64,000 bases of DNA from the NCBI RefSeq assembly GCF_031454135.1, contig NZ_JAVDQF010000001.1:3596001-3660000 (forward strand). The letters are read 5' to 3'. This DNA comes from Arthrobacter russicus (GTDB lineage: Bacteria; Actinomycetota; Actinomycetes; Actinomycetales; Micrococcaceae). Numbering within the stretch: the stretch's first letter is position 1; every line of letters begins with the position of its first letter. Below the pieces are notes generated by a model. That model had not been told where the DNA came from, ran no database searches, and worked only from the letters and a program-made list of their open reading frames with translations. Both the position numbers and the translations under genes were made by a program. Positions 41,021-50,141 of the stretch are shown piece after piece.

Positions 41021-44000
41021 ATGAAACCCGAAATTCCGCGTTCCAGTCTGCCGGGGCTCTATCTCCTGGGGGTGCTCAACGCGCTCAAAGCCGCCTCGAT
41101 GGTGGTTTTCGCCGACGGCCTGGCGAATGCGATCATGGCCTCGATCGAGGGCCGTCCGGTCAACGGTCCCTTGGGCGTTGCCGCGGCCGCGGTGGTGCTC
41201 CGCGCTGCGATGGTATGGGCCGTGCAGGCGAGTGCGAAACGGACCGGGCTCGGTGCCAAGGAGAAGCTCCGCGCCGAGCTGACCCGCAATTGGCTGGACA
41301 AGGCCGGGACGAAACGCACCGAGGCGGCTGGCGGAGCTTCGGTTTTGGCGAGCAACGGCTTGGACGCCCTGGACGGGTACTACAACCAATATCTGCCGGC
41401 CCTGGTCAGCGCGGCGACCGTGCCGCTGGTGATCGGCACCCGGATCCTGACCGCCGATTGGGTCAGTGCGCTCATCGTAGTGCTCACGATTCCCCTGATT
41501 CCGATCTTCATGGCTTTGATCGGCTGGTACACCGAAGAAAAAGTCAGTGCGGCGACCGGCGCCTTGTTGCGGTTGTCCGGGCAGCTCGCCGAACTCGCCC
41601 GTGGATTGCCGGTGCTCATCGGGTTGCGCCGGGCCAAAGAGCAGCGTGCGGCCCTGGACCAACTGGGCGAAGCATACCGGAGCACTACCATGGCGACGCT
41701 CCGGGTCGCCTTCTGGTCGGCATTGGCCTTGGAACTGATCGCAACCCTGTCGGTGGCGCTGGTCGCGGTATTCATCGGCGTGCGGCTGGTCTACGGCCAG
41801 CTCGGTCTGGGGACCGGACTCCTGGTGCTGATCCTGGTCGCGGATTGCTACCTGCCGTTCCGGGAGCTCGGCTCGGCGTTCCATGCCAGCGACGACGGGC
41901 GCGAGGCCTTGCGTCGCAGCCGGAAGGAGCTGGCCGCGCCGGCGGGCCGTCGCTTGCCGGAGCATTCCGGGCCGGACGCTGCGGGATTGCAGGTCGAGCG
42001 GCTCAGCGTGCGCTACTTGGACCGGGCAGTACCGGCTTTGAACGGCGTCCGCCTCCGAATCCCTGCGGGCTCGCTCTGTGCAATTTCCGGCCCGAGCGGG
42101 TGCGGCAAATCGACTTTGTTGGGTGTGCTGGCCGGGACCGTGACCTCTGCGGATGCCGAGATGTCCGGCAGCGTGCAAGGCCTCGATCCGGAAAAGCTGG
42201 CATGGCTGCCGCAGAACCCGGGCAGCACCGAAACCACTGCGGCCGATGAACTGGTGTTGTGGGGTGCCAGCGGGGAGGCGCAGATCTCTGCTGCCTTGGC
42301 CGCGGTGGGACTGGCTGGACGAGAAGCGCAGCACCCGGCCTCGCTGAGTCCCGGGCAATTCCGGAGGCTCGCCTTGGCGCGGATTCTGCTCCGGGTGGAG
42401 GCGGGAGCCACCGTGGTCCTGGTTGATGAACCGACGGCCCATGTGGACGCTGCTTCAGCGCGACTGATCGAAGCGGCTCTGGTCTCGCTGCGCGGCCGGG
42501 TCACGGTGTTGTTGGTGAGCCACGATCCGCGCGTCGTGGCGCTCGCCGACCAGCATCTGGAGTTGGCCGGGCCGGTGGTCCCGGAATTCCGGACGCAGCC
42601 GGCTGCGGATGCACCAGCAGTCCGTCCGGCCGGGAATCCGGCAGCTCGGGAGCTGTCTGCTGCCGAGGCCGGTGCTGAATCACAGTCGGACCCTGATATC
42701 GGAAGCGGCCAGGCGAGGTCCCGGGCCGGATCGACGTTCCGGATCTGGCTGCGGGTTCTGCAACCCTGGCGGCCGGGTTTCCTGGGTGCGGTGGGCTTCG
42801 GCGTCTTGGCCGCCTTGGCCGGTCTGGCGCTCACTGCGCTTTCCGGCTGGCTCATCGTCCGGGCGAGCCAGCAGCCGCCGATCCTGTATCTGCTCACCGC
42901 GATCGTCGGGGTGCGGTTCTTCGGTCTGCTGCGCGCGGTTTCCCGTTATCTGGAACGGCTGAGCACCCATCAAGCGGTCTTCGCCGCCGCCGACCGGTTG
43001 CGTGGGCGGCTGTGGGACGCCTTGGCCAAAACGCTGCCCGGGAACCGGGCCTTGGGCAGGGGAGAGGCGGTGCTGCCGAGGCTGGTTGGCGAAGTGGACG
43101 AACTCCGGAACTTGATGCCCCGGGTGCTGCTGCCGCCGGTCACCGCAGTGCTGGCTTCGGTCGCGGTCCTGATCTGCACTTCGCTGCTGTTCCCGCAAGG
43201 TTTCGGACTGCAGCTGGCCGTAGTCCTCGGCGCGGCACTGGCGGCTCCGGCGTTGGCGCTTTGGGCGGATCGGCGCTCGGTACGGTTGGAACAACAGCAA
43301 CGCGATCAACTGTTCCGCGGTCTCACGGTGCTACTCGGTGCGGCCGCGGAACTGCGGACGAACCGGGTAGACGGGCCGCTGCTCGCCCGGCTCTCCGCGG
43401 TGGACCGCGGTGCGACTGCCTCGGCGCAACGCGGAGCTTGGGCCGAGGGGCTGGCCATGGCGGCGCTGACCTTGTTCGGCTGCCTGGCGGCGCTGGGCAT
43501 GGTGTTCATCGGCGCTCCGTTTCTCAGCTCCGGCCAACTCCGACCGGAAGTGCTGGTGGCGCTGGTGCTCCTGCAATTGGGGTTGGTGGATGCGTTCTCG
43601 CCCTTGGTGCAATCAGCGCCGGGCTTGCCGCTGCTGCGGCGCATGGCCCGGTCGCTCGGCGCCCAACTGCAGGTTCCCGAGCTTCCGGTGGTCCCCATCG
43701 CGGCACCGGGCCGGGCGATCCAGGCCGAAGCCCTGGCGATCGGCTGGCAGGGCAGCACGGTGGCCGAGGCGCTGGAGGTGGATCTGGCGTCCGGGGATTG
43801 GCTGACTGTGACCGGGCCTTCCGGATCCGGCAAGTCGACCTTTCTGGCGACCTTGATGGGTTTCACGCCTGTGCTCGGCGGGCGGCTGGCCGTGAACGGA
43901 AAGCTTGCCTGGTGTCCGCAGGAAGCCCATCTGTTCAACTCGAGCCTGCGCGGGAACCTGGCTTTGGCCAGAGCCAAAGCGGATGCCCCGTCGGCAGAGG

Positions 44001-44335
44001 AGATGACCCGGGTTTTGACCGAGGTCGGCCTGGGCGAGTGGCTTGGCGGGCTCAGCCGGGGACTGGATACCCCACTCGGCGTGGCCGGCGGATTGGTTTC
44101 CGGTGGTCAGCGGCAGCGAATCGCGGTGGCCCGGGCATTGCTGACCCGGGCCGACATCGTTTTGCTCGATGAGCCGACGGCGCATTTGGACCGGGCATCC
44201 GCTGCCGAGCTGATGGCCGATCTGCGGCGCAGCCTGGCCAGCAAAGCGGTAGTGCTGATCACCCACCATGTGGCCGACCGGAGCGCCGGGGATGCGGTGC
44301 TCGACCTCGGCACGCTCGAGCCTGCCAGGCGCTGA
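41021..44335 (+). CDS. Fused CydD-CydC thiol/heme-assembly ABC transporter
   Basis: A 1104-residue protein in which two half-transporters are joined. CydD part: membrane domain to about residue 300, Walker A GPSGCGKST (about 357), signature LSPGQFRRLALAR, Walker B VLVDEPTAH. A low-complexity linker (about 525-570) leads to the CydC part: membrane domain about 575-860, Walker [10 protein letters not shown] (about 931), signature SGGQRQR and Walker B IVLLDEPTAHLD. CydDC is needed for assembly of cytochrome bd (export of cysteine/glutathione in Escherichia coli). The fusion form is known from other actinobacteria. ATG 10 bp after cydB. Confidence 0.95.
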   Translation: MKPEIPRSSLPGLYLLGVLNALKAASMVVFADGLANAIMASIEGRPVNGPLGVAAAAVVLRAAMVWAVQASAKRTGLGAKEKLRAELTRNWLDKAGTKRTEAAGGASVLASNGLDALDGYYNQYLPALVSAATVPLVIGTRILTADWVSALIVVLTIPLIPIFMALIGWYTEEKVSAATGALLRLSGQLAELARGLPVLIGLRRAKEQRAALDQLGEAYRSTTMATLRVAFWSALALELIATLSVALVAVFIGVRLVYGQLGLGTGLLVLILVADCYLPFRELGSAFHASDDGREALRRSRKELAAPAGRRLPEHSGPDAAGLQVERLSVRYLDRAVPALNGVRLRIPAGSLCAISGPSGCGKSTLLGVLAGTVTSADAEMSGSVQGLDPEKLAWLPQNPGSTETTAADELVLWGASGEAQISAALAAVGLAGREAQHPASLSPGQFRRLALARILLRVEAGATVVLVDEPTAHVDAASARLIEAALVSLRGRVTVLLVSHDPRVVALADQHLELAGPVVPEFRTQPAADAPAVRPAGNPAARELSAAEAGAESQSDPDIGSGQARSRAGSTFRIWLRVLQPWRPGFLGAVGFGVLAALAGLALTALSGWLIVRASQQPPILYLLTAIVGVRFFGLLRAVSRYLERLSTHQAVFAAADRLRGRLWDALAKTLPGNRALGRGEAVLPRLVGEVDELRNLMPRVLLPPVTAVLASVAVLICTSLLFPQGFGLQLAVVLGAALAAPALALWADRRSVRLEQQQRDQLFRGLTVLLGAAAELRTNRVDGPLLARLSAVDRGATASAQRGAWAEGLAMAALTLFGCLAALGMVFIGAPFLSSGQLRPEVLVALVLLQLGLVDAFSPLVQSAPGLPLLRRMARSLGAQLQVPELPVVPIAAPGRAIQAEALAIGWQGSTVAEALEVDLASGDWLTVTGPSGSGKSTFLATLMGFTPVLGGRLAVNGKLAWCPQEAHLFNSSLRGNLALARAKADAPSAEEMTRVLTEVGLGEWLGGLSRGLDTPLGVAGGLVSGGQRQRIAVARALLTRADIVLLDEPTAHLDRASAAELMADLRRSLASKAVVLITHHVADRSAGDAVLDLGTLEPARR

Positions 44336-44449
44336 GCCGCAGCGCTTCCGCGCGCGAACGAGCACAGGAATCCTGATTATTCGCAGCGGATCTTGACGAT
44401 GATGTTATCGTTTCGTTAGGAATTGGTTTGGACTAATAAGAAGTTCGCG

Positions 44450-45958
44450 ATGAAGAGCCTGTTCAGATCTGGTGTCGCTTTGTTGGGCGCCAGTGCGGTA
44501 TTGGTTACTCCGGCATTTGTGGCTTTGCCGGTTGCGACGGCCGCAGAAGACACGGGATTCACGGTGCGGGTGACGGCGGTGGATGCGGACGCTGCAGCTT
44601 CGTCGCTGGACCGGACGGTGACTGGAACCTGGTCCTGCGTGCTGGGCGATGCGCCCGCGTTGACCGGGAAATGGTCGGCCACTGCGGCAAAGGAGGCCCG
44701 GGTCAGCGAAGCTCCCGAAGGTGCCTCGTGCACGATTTCGGTCGACCCGGATGCGCAGCCTCCGGCTGCTGCTCCGGGCTCGGTCTGGGCCCAGCCCGCG
44801 ATCGAAACGCCGACGCAGACCGTGCCGGCCAAGGCTGCGGAGCCGGTGGTATTCGCGGTGCGGGCGCCGATGGTCAAAAATGCGGTTGCCGAGCCGGTGC
44901 CGACTGATCAAACCAAGGAACCCGCTGCGGAGCCTGCGGCTCCGTTGAATCTGACGTTCAAGGTCAATGTCGTGGATCTGCAGGGTAATCCGGCTCCGTT
45001 GTGGGGGAAATACGACTTCAATTGGAGTTGCACCGCGCCGGACGGCCAGTCCCTCCCGCTCACCGCGAACCAGCCGGTTTCGGTGCCGCCGAACGGCACT
45101 GCGACTCCGGATGCGCGCGATAATCCACCGGTTGGCAGTACCTGCTCGGTAGGAGAGCCATCGCCGTTGTTCCGGGAGAACCGCACGGCTTCGTTCCTCA
45201 GCAGCACACTTTCAGTTGAAGGTGGCCCGTACACCAAAGAACTGACTCCGATCAACGAATTCCAGTTCGTCGAGTTTACGATCCAGGCCCCGATGACGGT
45301 CACTCTGCAGGTGGTTCTGGGCCCGCAGATCGTGTCGCAAAACGGCGCAGTCCCGGGTTTGAAGTTGGTGGCGGATGGGGGCGGAAAGGCTACCGTGGGG
45401 CAGCCGATGGGGTTTACCCTGCGATTCGACCCGGCCTTGGCAAGCTCGCAGCTTCCGGTGGAGCCTCGGATCTCGTTGGCTAATCTGGGCACGTCGGCAA
45501 CTTTGGTTCCGGGGTCCCTGACGACCAACCTTGGCACTGCCCAGGTGCAGAGCTTTCCTAATTCCACGTCGCAGATGATCGTCTGGAAGGCAGGTGTGTT
45601 GCCCGGTACCGTGGTTCCCGAATTGCGATTCCAGGTGCAAATCGATCTGACTGCATTGGGGAAGACGTTCGAACTCAGATACACATCCTTCCCGGGAGAG
45701 TGCTTCGTGAGCGTGATGTACCAGGTAACGACGCCAATTGCTGCGCGAAGGGGCAGTGATTTGAACTGGTGTCGGAGCAGCTTCACCGTCTCGGCGCCGG
45801 ACCCCGTGGTCCCGGCTGTTGCGGTTTCCTCCGGGGACGAACTGGCCGCGACCGGAAGCAACGGTTTGGGGCTGGCGGGTCTTGGTGCTCTGCTGTTGCT
45901 GAGCGGCACAGCTGCAGTGGCCTATGGCTCGAGAACTATGCGGAGCAGCGGTCGCTGA
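44450..45958 (+). CDS. Cell-wall-anchored surface protein with LAxTG sortase signal
   Basis: About 502 residues. Signal peptide: MKSLFRSGVALLGASAVLVT then ALPVATAAE. The middle has two similar regions with Cys pairs (GTWSCVLGD/GASCTIS and FNWSCTAPDG/GSTCSVGE), suggesting repeated Ig-like modules, and a later domain with Cys-containing FPGECFVS. The end is ELAATGSNGLGLAGLGALLLL, a charged tail (SRTMRSSGR): a class E sortase signal (LAxTG). The start was chosen at ATG 44450 (TTG 44423 also open); TTGACG at 44393 with TTAGGA at 44416 may be a weak promoter. Function unknown, possibly adhesin or pilin-like. Confidence 0.82.
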   Translation: MKSLFRSGVALLGASAVLVTPAFVALPVATAAEDTGFTVRVTAVDADAAASSLDRTVTGTWSCVLGDAPALTGKWSATAAKEARVSEAPEGASCTISVDPDAQPPAAAPGSVWAQPAIETPTQTVPAKAAEPVVFAVRAPMVKNAVAEPVPTDQTKEPAAEPAAPLNLTFKVNVVDLQGNPAPLWGKYDFNWSCTAPDGQSLPLTANQPVSVPPNGTATPDARDNPPVGSTCSVGEPSPLFRENRTASFLSSTLSVEGGPYTKELTPINEFQFVEFTIQAPMTVTLQVVLGPQIVSQNGAVPGLKLVADGGGKATVGQPMGFTLRFDPALASSQLPVEPRISLANLGTSATLVPGSLTTNLGTAQVQSFPNSTSQMIVWKAGVLPGTVVPELRFQVQIDLTALGKTFELRYTSFPGECFVSVMYQVTTPIAARRGSDLNWCRSSFTVSAPDPVVPAVAVSSGDELAATGSNGLGLAGLGALLLLSGTAAVAYGSRTMRSSGR

Positions 45959-46019
45959 GTACGAATTCGAGCGACTTGGCAGGTTCCACAGCCGACGCCG
46001 AGCAGGATAGCGTTGCGGT

Positions 46020-46991
46020 ATGACACTGCCTGGCCGGGAACAAGGACTCGAATTCCGTCCGATCACCGAAGCCGATCTGGCCGCTTGGTACGAACTCGTG
46101 TTGCGGATTTCCGAGGCCGAAAAACCGCCTTGGCATGATCAGCCGGAAGATCTGGCCAATGCACTCAGTTCGGCCAAGAACGATCCGCGGCAGAACACGC
46201 TGCTCGGTCTCGACGAATCCGGCGTGCCGCGCGCCTTCGGCCGGGTGTCGAAGAACCCCGGGGGCGACAAGGCCCACGTCTTCGGCGGGGTGGACCCGCA
46301 GTGGCAACGCCGGGGGATCGGCTCGGCCGTGCTCAGCTGGCAGCTCCGGCAAGTCGCCAAGCGGTTTGCGGAGCAGGGGCAGAGCCCGGCGCGGGCCAGG
46401 GGGTTCCTCGAAGCGGACAATGCTGCCCAGCGGGCGCTCTATGCCGCCCAGGGTTTCGAAGTGGTCCGGTACTTCTCGGAGATGCGCCGGCCGTTGGCCG
46501 AAGCCATCCCGGACATCGATTTGGCGCCAGACCTGCAGTTGGTCCGGTACCGGCCGGAGCAGTCGGAAGCGGTCCGGCTGGCGCACAATGCTGCCTTCGC
46601 CGATCATTGGGGCTCGGAACCCCGGGACGCCGAAGCCTGGGCGAACACGGTGGGGCATCCGCAGTTCCGGGCCGACTGGAGTTCGGTGGTGCTCGACGCC
46701 GGCAGTGGAGACGTAGTCGGCTACCAATTGGCCAGCTATGACGATGAAGTGCTCACCAAGTTCGGCCGACGCGAGGGCTACACCGAGTTGCTCGGCGTCC
46801 GCCGGGAGTACCGGGGCCGGCGGATCGCGGCCGCACTGCTCGCTGATGCGCTGCAGCGTTTCGCGGAAGCCGGGATGGACTATGCCGCCCTCGACGTGGA
46901 CACCGAGAGTCCGACCGGAGCGGTGGGGCTGTACGACCGAATGGGCTACCGCCCGACGCACCGGTCGATGGCATTGGATCTGGTACTCTAG
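46020..46991 (+). CDS. Two-domain GNAT acetyltransferase (mycothiol synthase-like)
   Basis: A 323-residue protein with two GNAT folds: domain 1 motif A DPQWQRRGIGSAVL near residues 90-103, domain 2 motif A RREYRGRRIAAALLAD near residues 260-275, followed by VDTESPTGAVGLYDRMGY. Tandem GNAT proteins of this length include MshD, the last enzyme of mycothiol synthesis, but I cannot assign it with certainty; many paralogues exist in actinobacteria. TAGCGT with 6 nt to the ATG suggests a leaderless promoter. Confidence 0.75.
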   Translation: MTLPGREQGLEFRPITEADLAAWYELVLRISEAEKPPWHDQPEDLANALSSAKNDPRQNTLLGLDESGVPRAFGRVSKNPGGDKAHVFGGVDPQWQRRGIGSAVLSWQLRQVAKRFAEQGQSPARARGFLEADNAAQRALYAAQGFEVVRYFSEMRRPLAEAIPDIDLAPDLQLVRYRPEQSEAVRLAHNAAFADHWGSEPRDAEAWANTVGHPQFRADWSSVVLDAGSGDVVGYQLASYDDEVLTKFGRREGYTELLGVRREYRGRRIAAALLADALQRFAEAGMDYAALDVDTESPTGAVGLYDRMGYRPTHRSMALDLVL

Positions 46992-47024
46992 GCACGTTCC
47001 AACCCTTGCAACCGGGAGTCCTAA

Positions 47025-47345
47025 ATGCCCTATGTTTTCCTCGCGGTAGCGATCGTCTGCGAAATCATCGCCACCTCACTACTGAAGGTCTCCGACGGCT
47101 TTTCCAAGCTCTGGCCCTCGGTCGGTGTGGTGATCGGCTATGGCGCGTCGTTTTATTCGCTCAGCCTGGCGCTCCGCGAAGTCCCAGTGAGCACCGCCTA
47201 CGCGATTTGGTCCGGGGTGGGTACCGCGGTGATCGCGGTGATCGGTTTCTGGCTTTTCAAAGAACCGCTGTCCCTGACCAAAATCATCGGGATCAGCTTG
47301 ATCGTGGCCGGTGTGGTCGCGCTCAATCTGGACGGCGGGCATTAG
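47025..47345 (+). CDS. Small multidrug resistance (SMR) family transporter
   Basis: A 106-residue protein of four helices. The essential membrane Glu is Glu13 in AIVCEIIATSLLK, and the family pattern YSLSLALREVPVSTAYAIWSGVGTAVIAVIG is present. SMR pumps exchange protons for quaternary cations or guanidinium; EmrE/QacC-like features (ATSLLK, AYAIWSG) are seen. The ATG has GGGAG upstream. The subtype, and whether it needs a partner, are not clear; it appears to stand alone. Confidence 0.92.
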   Translation: MPYVFLAVAIVCEIIATSLLKVSDGFSKLWPSVGVVIGYGASFYSLSLALREVPVSTAYAIWSGVGTAVIAVIGFWLFKEPLSLTKIIGISLIVAGVVALNLDGGH

Positions 47346-47364
47346 CCGGCCCTCCAGATTAACC

Positions 47365-49929
47365 TCATTCGGCAGATTCCGGCAGCATCGGTTGTGCATC
47401 GGCGCCGGCGTCCGAAGTGGCGGCTGGCGGCTCTTCAGCCGCACTCTGGTGCAGCGTCGGCCCGATCTCATCGATCGATTGCGCCAACGGAATCCCGGAC
47501 CCGTCACGCCGGCCGTGTTCGGTCGGCAGCGCCCGGGCCACCCCGGCCGATGAAGCGGCTTTGGCCGGCCCCGGACCGGCCCAGGCCAGCAGCAGCACGT
47601 CTTCGCCTTTGAGGAACCGGTGTGCCCGGACCCCTGCAGTGGCCCGGCCCTTCGCCGGATACTCGGTGAAATCGCTGACTTTGGCGGAACCCGGCGCAGT
47701 GCCGGGCAGAGCGTCGGTGCTGCCGGAGACGGTCACCACGACCGCGCTCGGATCCCCGGCCGGAACCACGGTGAAACTGAGCACCGCATCTCCGGCACCC
47801 AGTTTGATCCCGGCCATGCCTCCCGCGGTACGGCCTTGCGGTCGGACCGCGGAAGCCGCGAAGTGCAGCAATTGGGCCTGTTCCGTGATGAAGACCAACT
47901 CGTCGTCGTCCTTCGCGGCCGCCGCGCCCACGACCGAATCCTTGTCCTTGAGCGCGATCACCTCCCAATCCTCACGGTTGAGCGGGTACTCGGGGGTGAC
48001 CCGTTTGACCACGCCGTATTTGGTGCCCAGGGCCACCACGGCGTCGATCGGCACGAAGCCGACCAGGCTTTCGCCCTTGAGCAAGGTGATGAACTCCTTG
48101 GCCGGCACACCGCCGGCCAGATTGGGCAAGCCGGCGGTCGGCGGCAGCACCGGCATGTCCAGCACTTGCAATCGGAGCATCCGGCCGGCCGAGGTCACCG
48201 CCGCGACTTCGCCGCGGGCACTCGTGGCGATCACCGAACGGAACACATCGTGCTTCACCCGGCCGCCCGAATCCAGCAACGGCTCGCGCGAGCTGGTGCG
48301 CGCGATCTGTCCCGAGCTGCTCAGCAGCACCCAGCAGGGGTCGTCGGCGATCTCCAAAGCCAGCGGCGCGGCCTTGCTGCTGGCCGACGTTGCGGCCAGG
48401 GCTTTGGCCACGGTGGCCGAAACCGCTTCGGATTCGAGCAGCACAGTGCGCCGCGGGGTGCCGTACTTGGCGGCGACTTCGGCCAACTCGTCGGAGACCA
48501 GGGCGCGCAGGACCGACTCGGAACCCAAGATGCGTTCCAGCTCGGCGATTTCGCGGCGGAGTTCGTCTTGTTCTTTTTCCAATTCGATCCGGGAGAACTT
48601 GGTCAGCTGACGCAGCCGCAGTTCCAGGATGTAGTTGGCCTGCAATTCGCTGAGGTCGTAGATCGCGATCAAACGTTCCCGGGCCGCGGCGGTCTCGTCG
48701 GAAGTGCGGATGATCTGGATGACCTCGTCGATGTCCAGGATCGCAATCAACATGCCTTCGACCAGGTGCAACCGGTCCTGCTTCTTGCGCAGCCGGAAAG
48801 CGGTCCGCCGGCGCACCACATCGATCCGGTGCGACACGTAGACGCTCAGCAGCTCGACCAGGCCCAGAGTCTTCGGTTGGCCGTCCACCAGGGTGACGTT
48901 GTTGATCCCGAAGGAGTCTTCCATCGGCGTGAGCTTGTAGAGCTGCTGGATGATGGCTTGCGGATTGAAGCCGTTCTTGAGTTCGATCACCAGACGCAGG
49001 CCGTGGTTGCGGTCGGTCAGATCCATGATGTCCGAGATGCCTTGGAGCTTCTTGGCGGTGACCGCGTCCTTGATCTTCTCGATCACTTTTTCCGGGCTGA
49101 CGGTGTAAGGCAGCTCGGTGACGATCAATCCGGTGCGCCGGGCGCTGAGCTGTTCCACCTCGACTTTGGCGCGGGTCTTGAACGACCCCCGGCCGCTTTC
49201 GTAGGCGTCGCGGATGCCGTCCAGGCCCACGATCCGGCCGCCGGTCGGCAGATCCGGCCCGGGCACGAAGCGCATCAGGTCATCCAGCGTGGCGTCCGGG
49301 TGGTCGATCAGATGCCGTGCGGCGGCGATGACTTCGATCAGGTTGTGCGGCGCCATATTGGTGGCCATGCCGACCGCGATGCCGGTGGCGCCGTTGACCA
49401 GCAGATTCGGGAAGGCCGCCGGCAGCACTTCCGGCTGGGTGAGCTGGTTGTCGTAGTTCGGCACGAAGTCGACGACGTCTTCGTCCAGGTGATCGGTCAA
49501 GGTCAGTGCGGCGGCGGCCAACCGGGCTTCGGTGTACCGGGGGGCGGCCGGGCCGGCATCGAGCGAACCGAAGTTGCCGTGCCCGTCGATCAGCGGCAGC
49601 CGCAGCGAGAAGTCCTGCGCCATCCGGACCATCGCGTCGTAAATCGCGGCGTCGCCGTGCGGGTGCAGCTTGCCCATCACTTCGCCGACCACCCGGGCGC
49701 TTTTCACATGGCCCTTCTCCGGCCGCAGGCCCATCTCGCTCATCATGTACAGGATGCGGCGTTGCACCGGTTTGAGGCCGTCCCGGGCATCGGGCAGCGC
49801 CCGGGAGTAGATCACCGAATAGGCGTACTCCAGGAAGGAACCTTCCATTTCCTGGGACACATCGATGTCAATGATGTTCTCGGTGAAGTCTCCGGTTTCC
49901 GGAGGTTTCGGTGGCGTGCGCCTTGCCAT
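47365..49929 (-). CDS. parC: DNA topoisomerase IV subunit A (GyrA-like)
   Basis: An 854-residue subunit that cleaves and rejoins DNA. The catalytic Tyr is in [10 protein letters not shown], with [10 protein letters not shown] and the quinolone-region [19 protein letters not shown] ahead. The long helical tower and the C-terminal pinwheel domain follow ([28 protein letters not shown]); there is no intact GyrA box, favouring ParC. The ATG at 49929 is preferred ([19 protein letters not shown] upstream); the earlier ATG adds 17 residues. The partner is the ParE at 34.5 kb. Confidence 0.94.
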   Translation of the reverse strand: MARRTPPKPPETGDFTENIIDIDVSQEMEGSFLEYAYSVIYSRALPDARDGLKPVQRRILYMMSEMGLRPEKGHVKSARVVGEVMGKLHPHGDAAIYDAMVRMAQDFSLRLPLIDGHGNFGSLDAGPAAPRYTEARLAAAALTLTDHLDEDVVDFVPNYDNQLTQPEVLPAAFPNLLVNGATGIAVGMATNMAPHNLIEVIAAARHLIDHPDATLDDLMRFVPGPDLPTGGRIVGLDGIRDAYESGRGSFKTRAKVEVEQLSARRTGLIVTELPYTVSPEKVIEKIKDAVTAKKLQGISDIMDLTDRNHGLRLVIELKNGFNPQAIIQQLYKLTPMEDSFGINNVTLVDGQPKTLGLVELLSVYVSHRIDVVRRRTAFRLRKKQDRLHLVEGMLIAILDIDEVIQIIRTSDETAAARERLIAIYDLSELQANYILELRLRQLTKFSRIELEKEQDELRREIAELERILGSESVLRALVSDELAEVAAKYGTPRRTVLLESEAVSATVAKALAATSASSKAAPLALEIADDPCWVLLSSSGQIARTSSREPLLDSGGRVKHDVFRSVIATSARGEVAAVTSAGRMLRLQVLDMPVLPPTAGLPNLAGGVPAKEFITLLKGESLVGFVPIDAVVALGTKYGVVKRVTPEYPLNREDWEVIALKDKDSVVGAAAAKDDDELVFITEQAQLLHFAASAVRPQGRTAGGMAGIKLGAGDAVLSFTVVPAGDPSAVVVTVSGSTDALPGTAPGSAKVSDFTEYPAKGRATAGVRAHRFLKGEDVLLLAWAGPGPAKAASSAGVARALPTEHGRRDGSGIPLAQSIDEIGPTLHQSAAEEPPAATSDAGADAQPMLPESAE

Positions 49930-50129
49930 GCTCTGCGGGTTCCTGCCGTGTACGTGTGGATGCGGGTTGCGCGCGTGCAATACATGCGCAACTCACATCC
50001 TATGGTGCAAGGGGCCGGAATCCGCGGATTAGCGCGGCTGCCGGCCTTCGGAGCCGAACCCTCCGGGCGCCGGTCCGGGCGCCGGTCGGGACGCCGGGAC
50101 GGGCCCGCGCGCCGGGGCAGCCGACCCGG

Positions 50130-50135
50130 TACAGT
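50130..50135 (+). promoter_or_regulatory. Candidate -10 (TACAGT) of the GNAT/acyl-CoA synthetase gene
   Basis: TACAGT is followed by 6 nt and the ATG at 50142, a leaderless layout. No clear -35. Confidence 0.4.
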
Positions 50136-50141
50136 GAAAAC

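Noticed and set aside
50055-50100. Short repeats of TCCGGGCGCCGG upstream of the GNAT/synthetase gene
   Set aside because: Only two clear copies and low sequence complexity; likely chance in GC-rich DNA.
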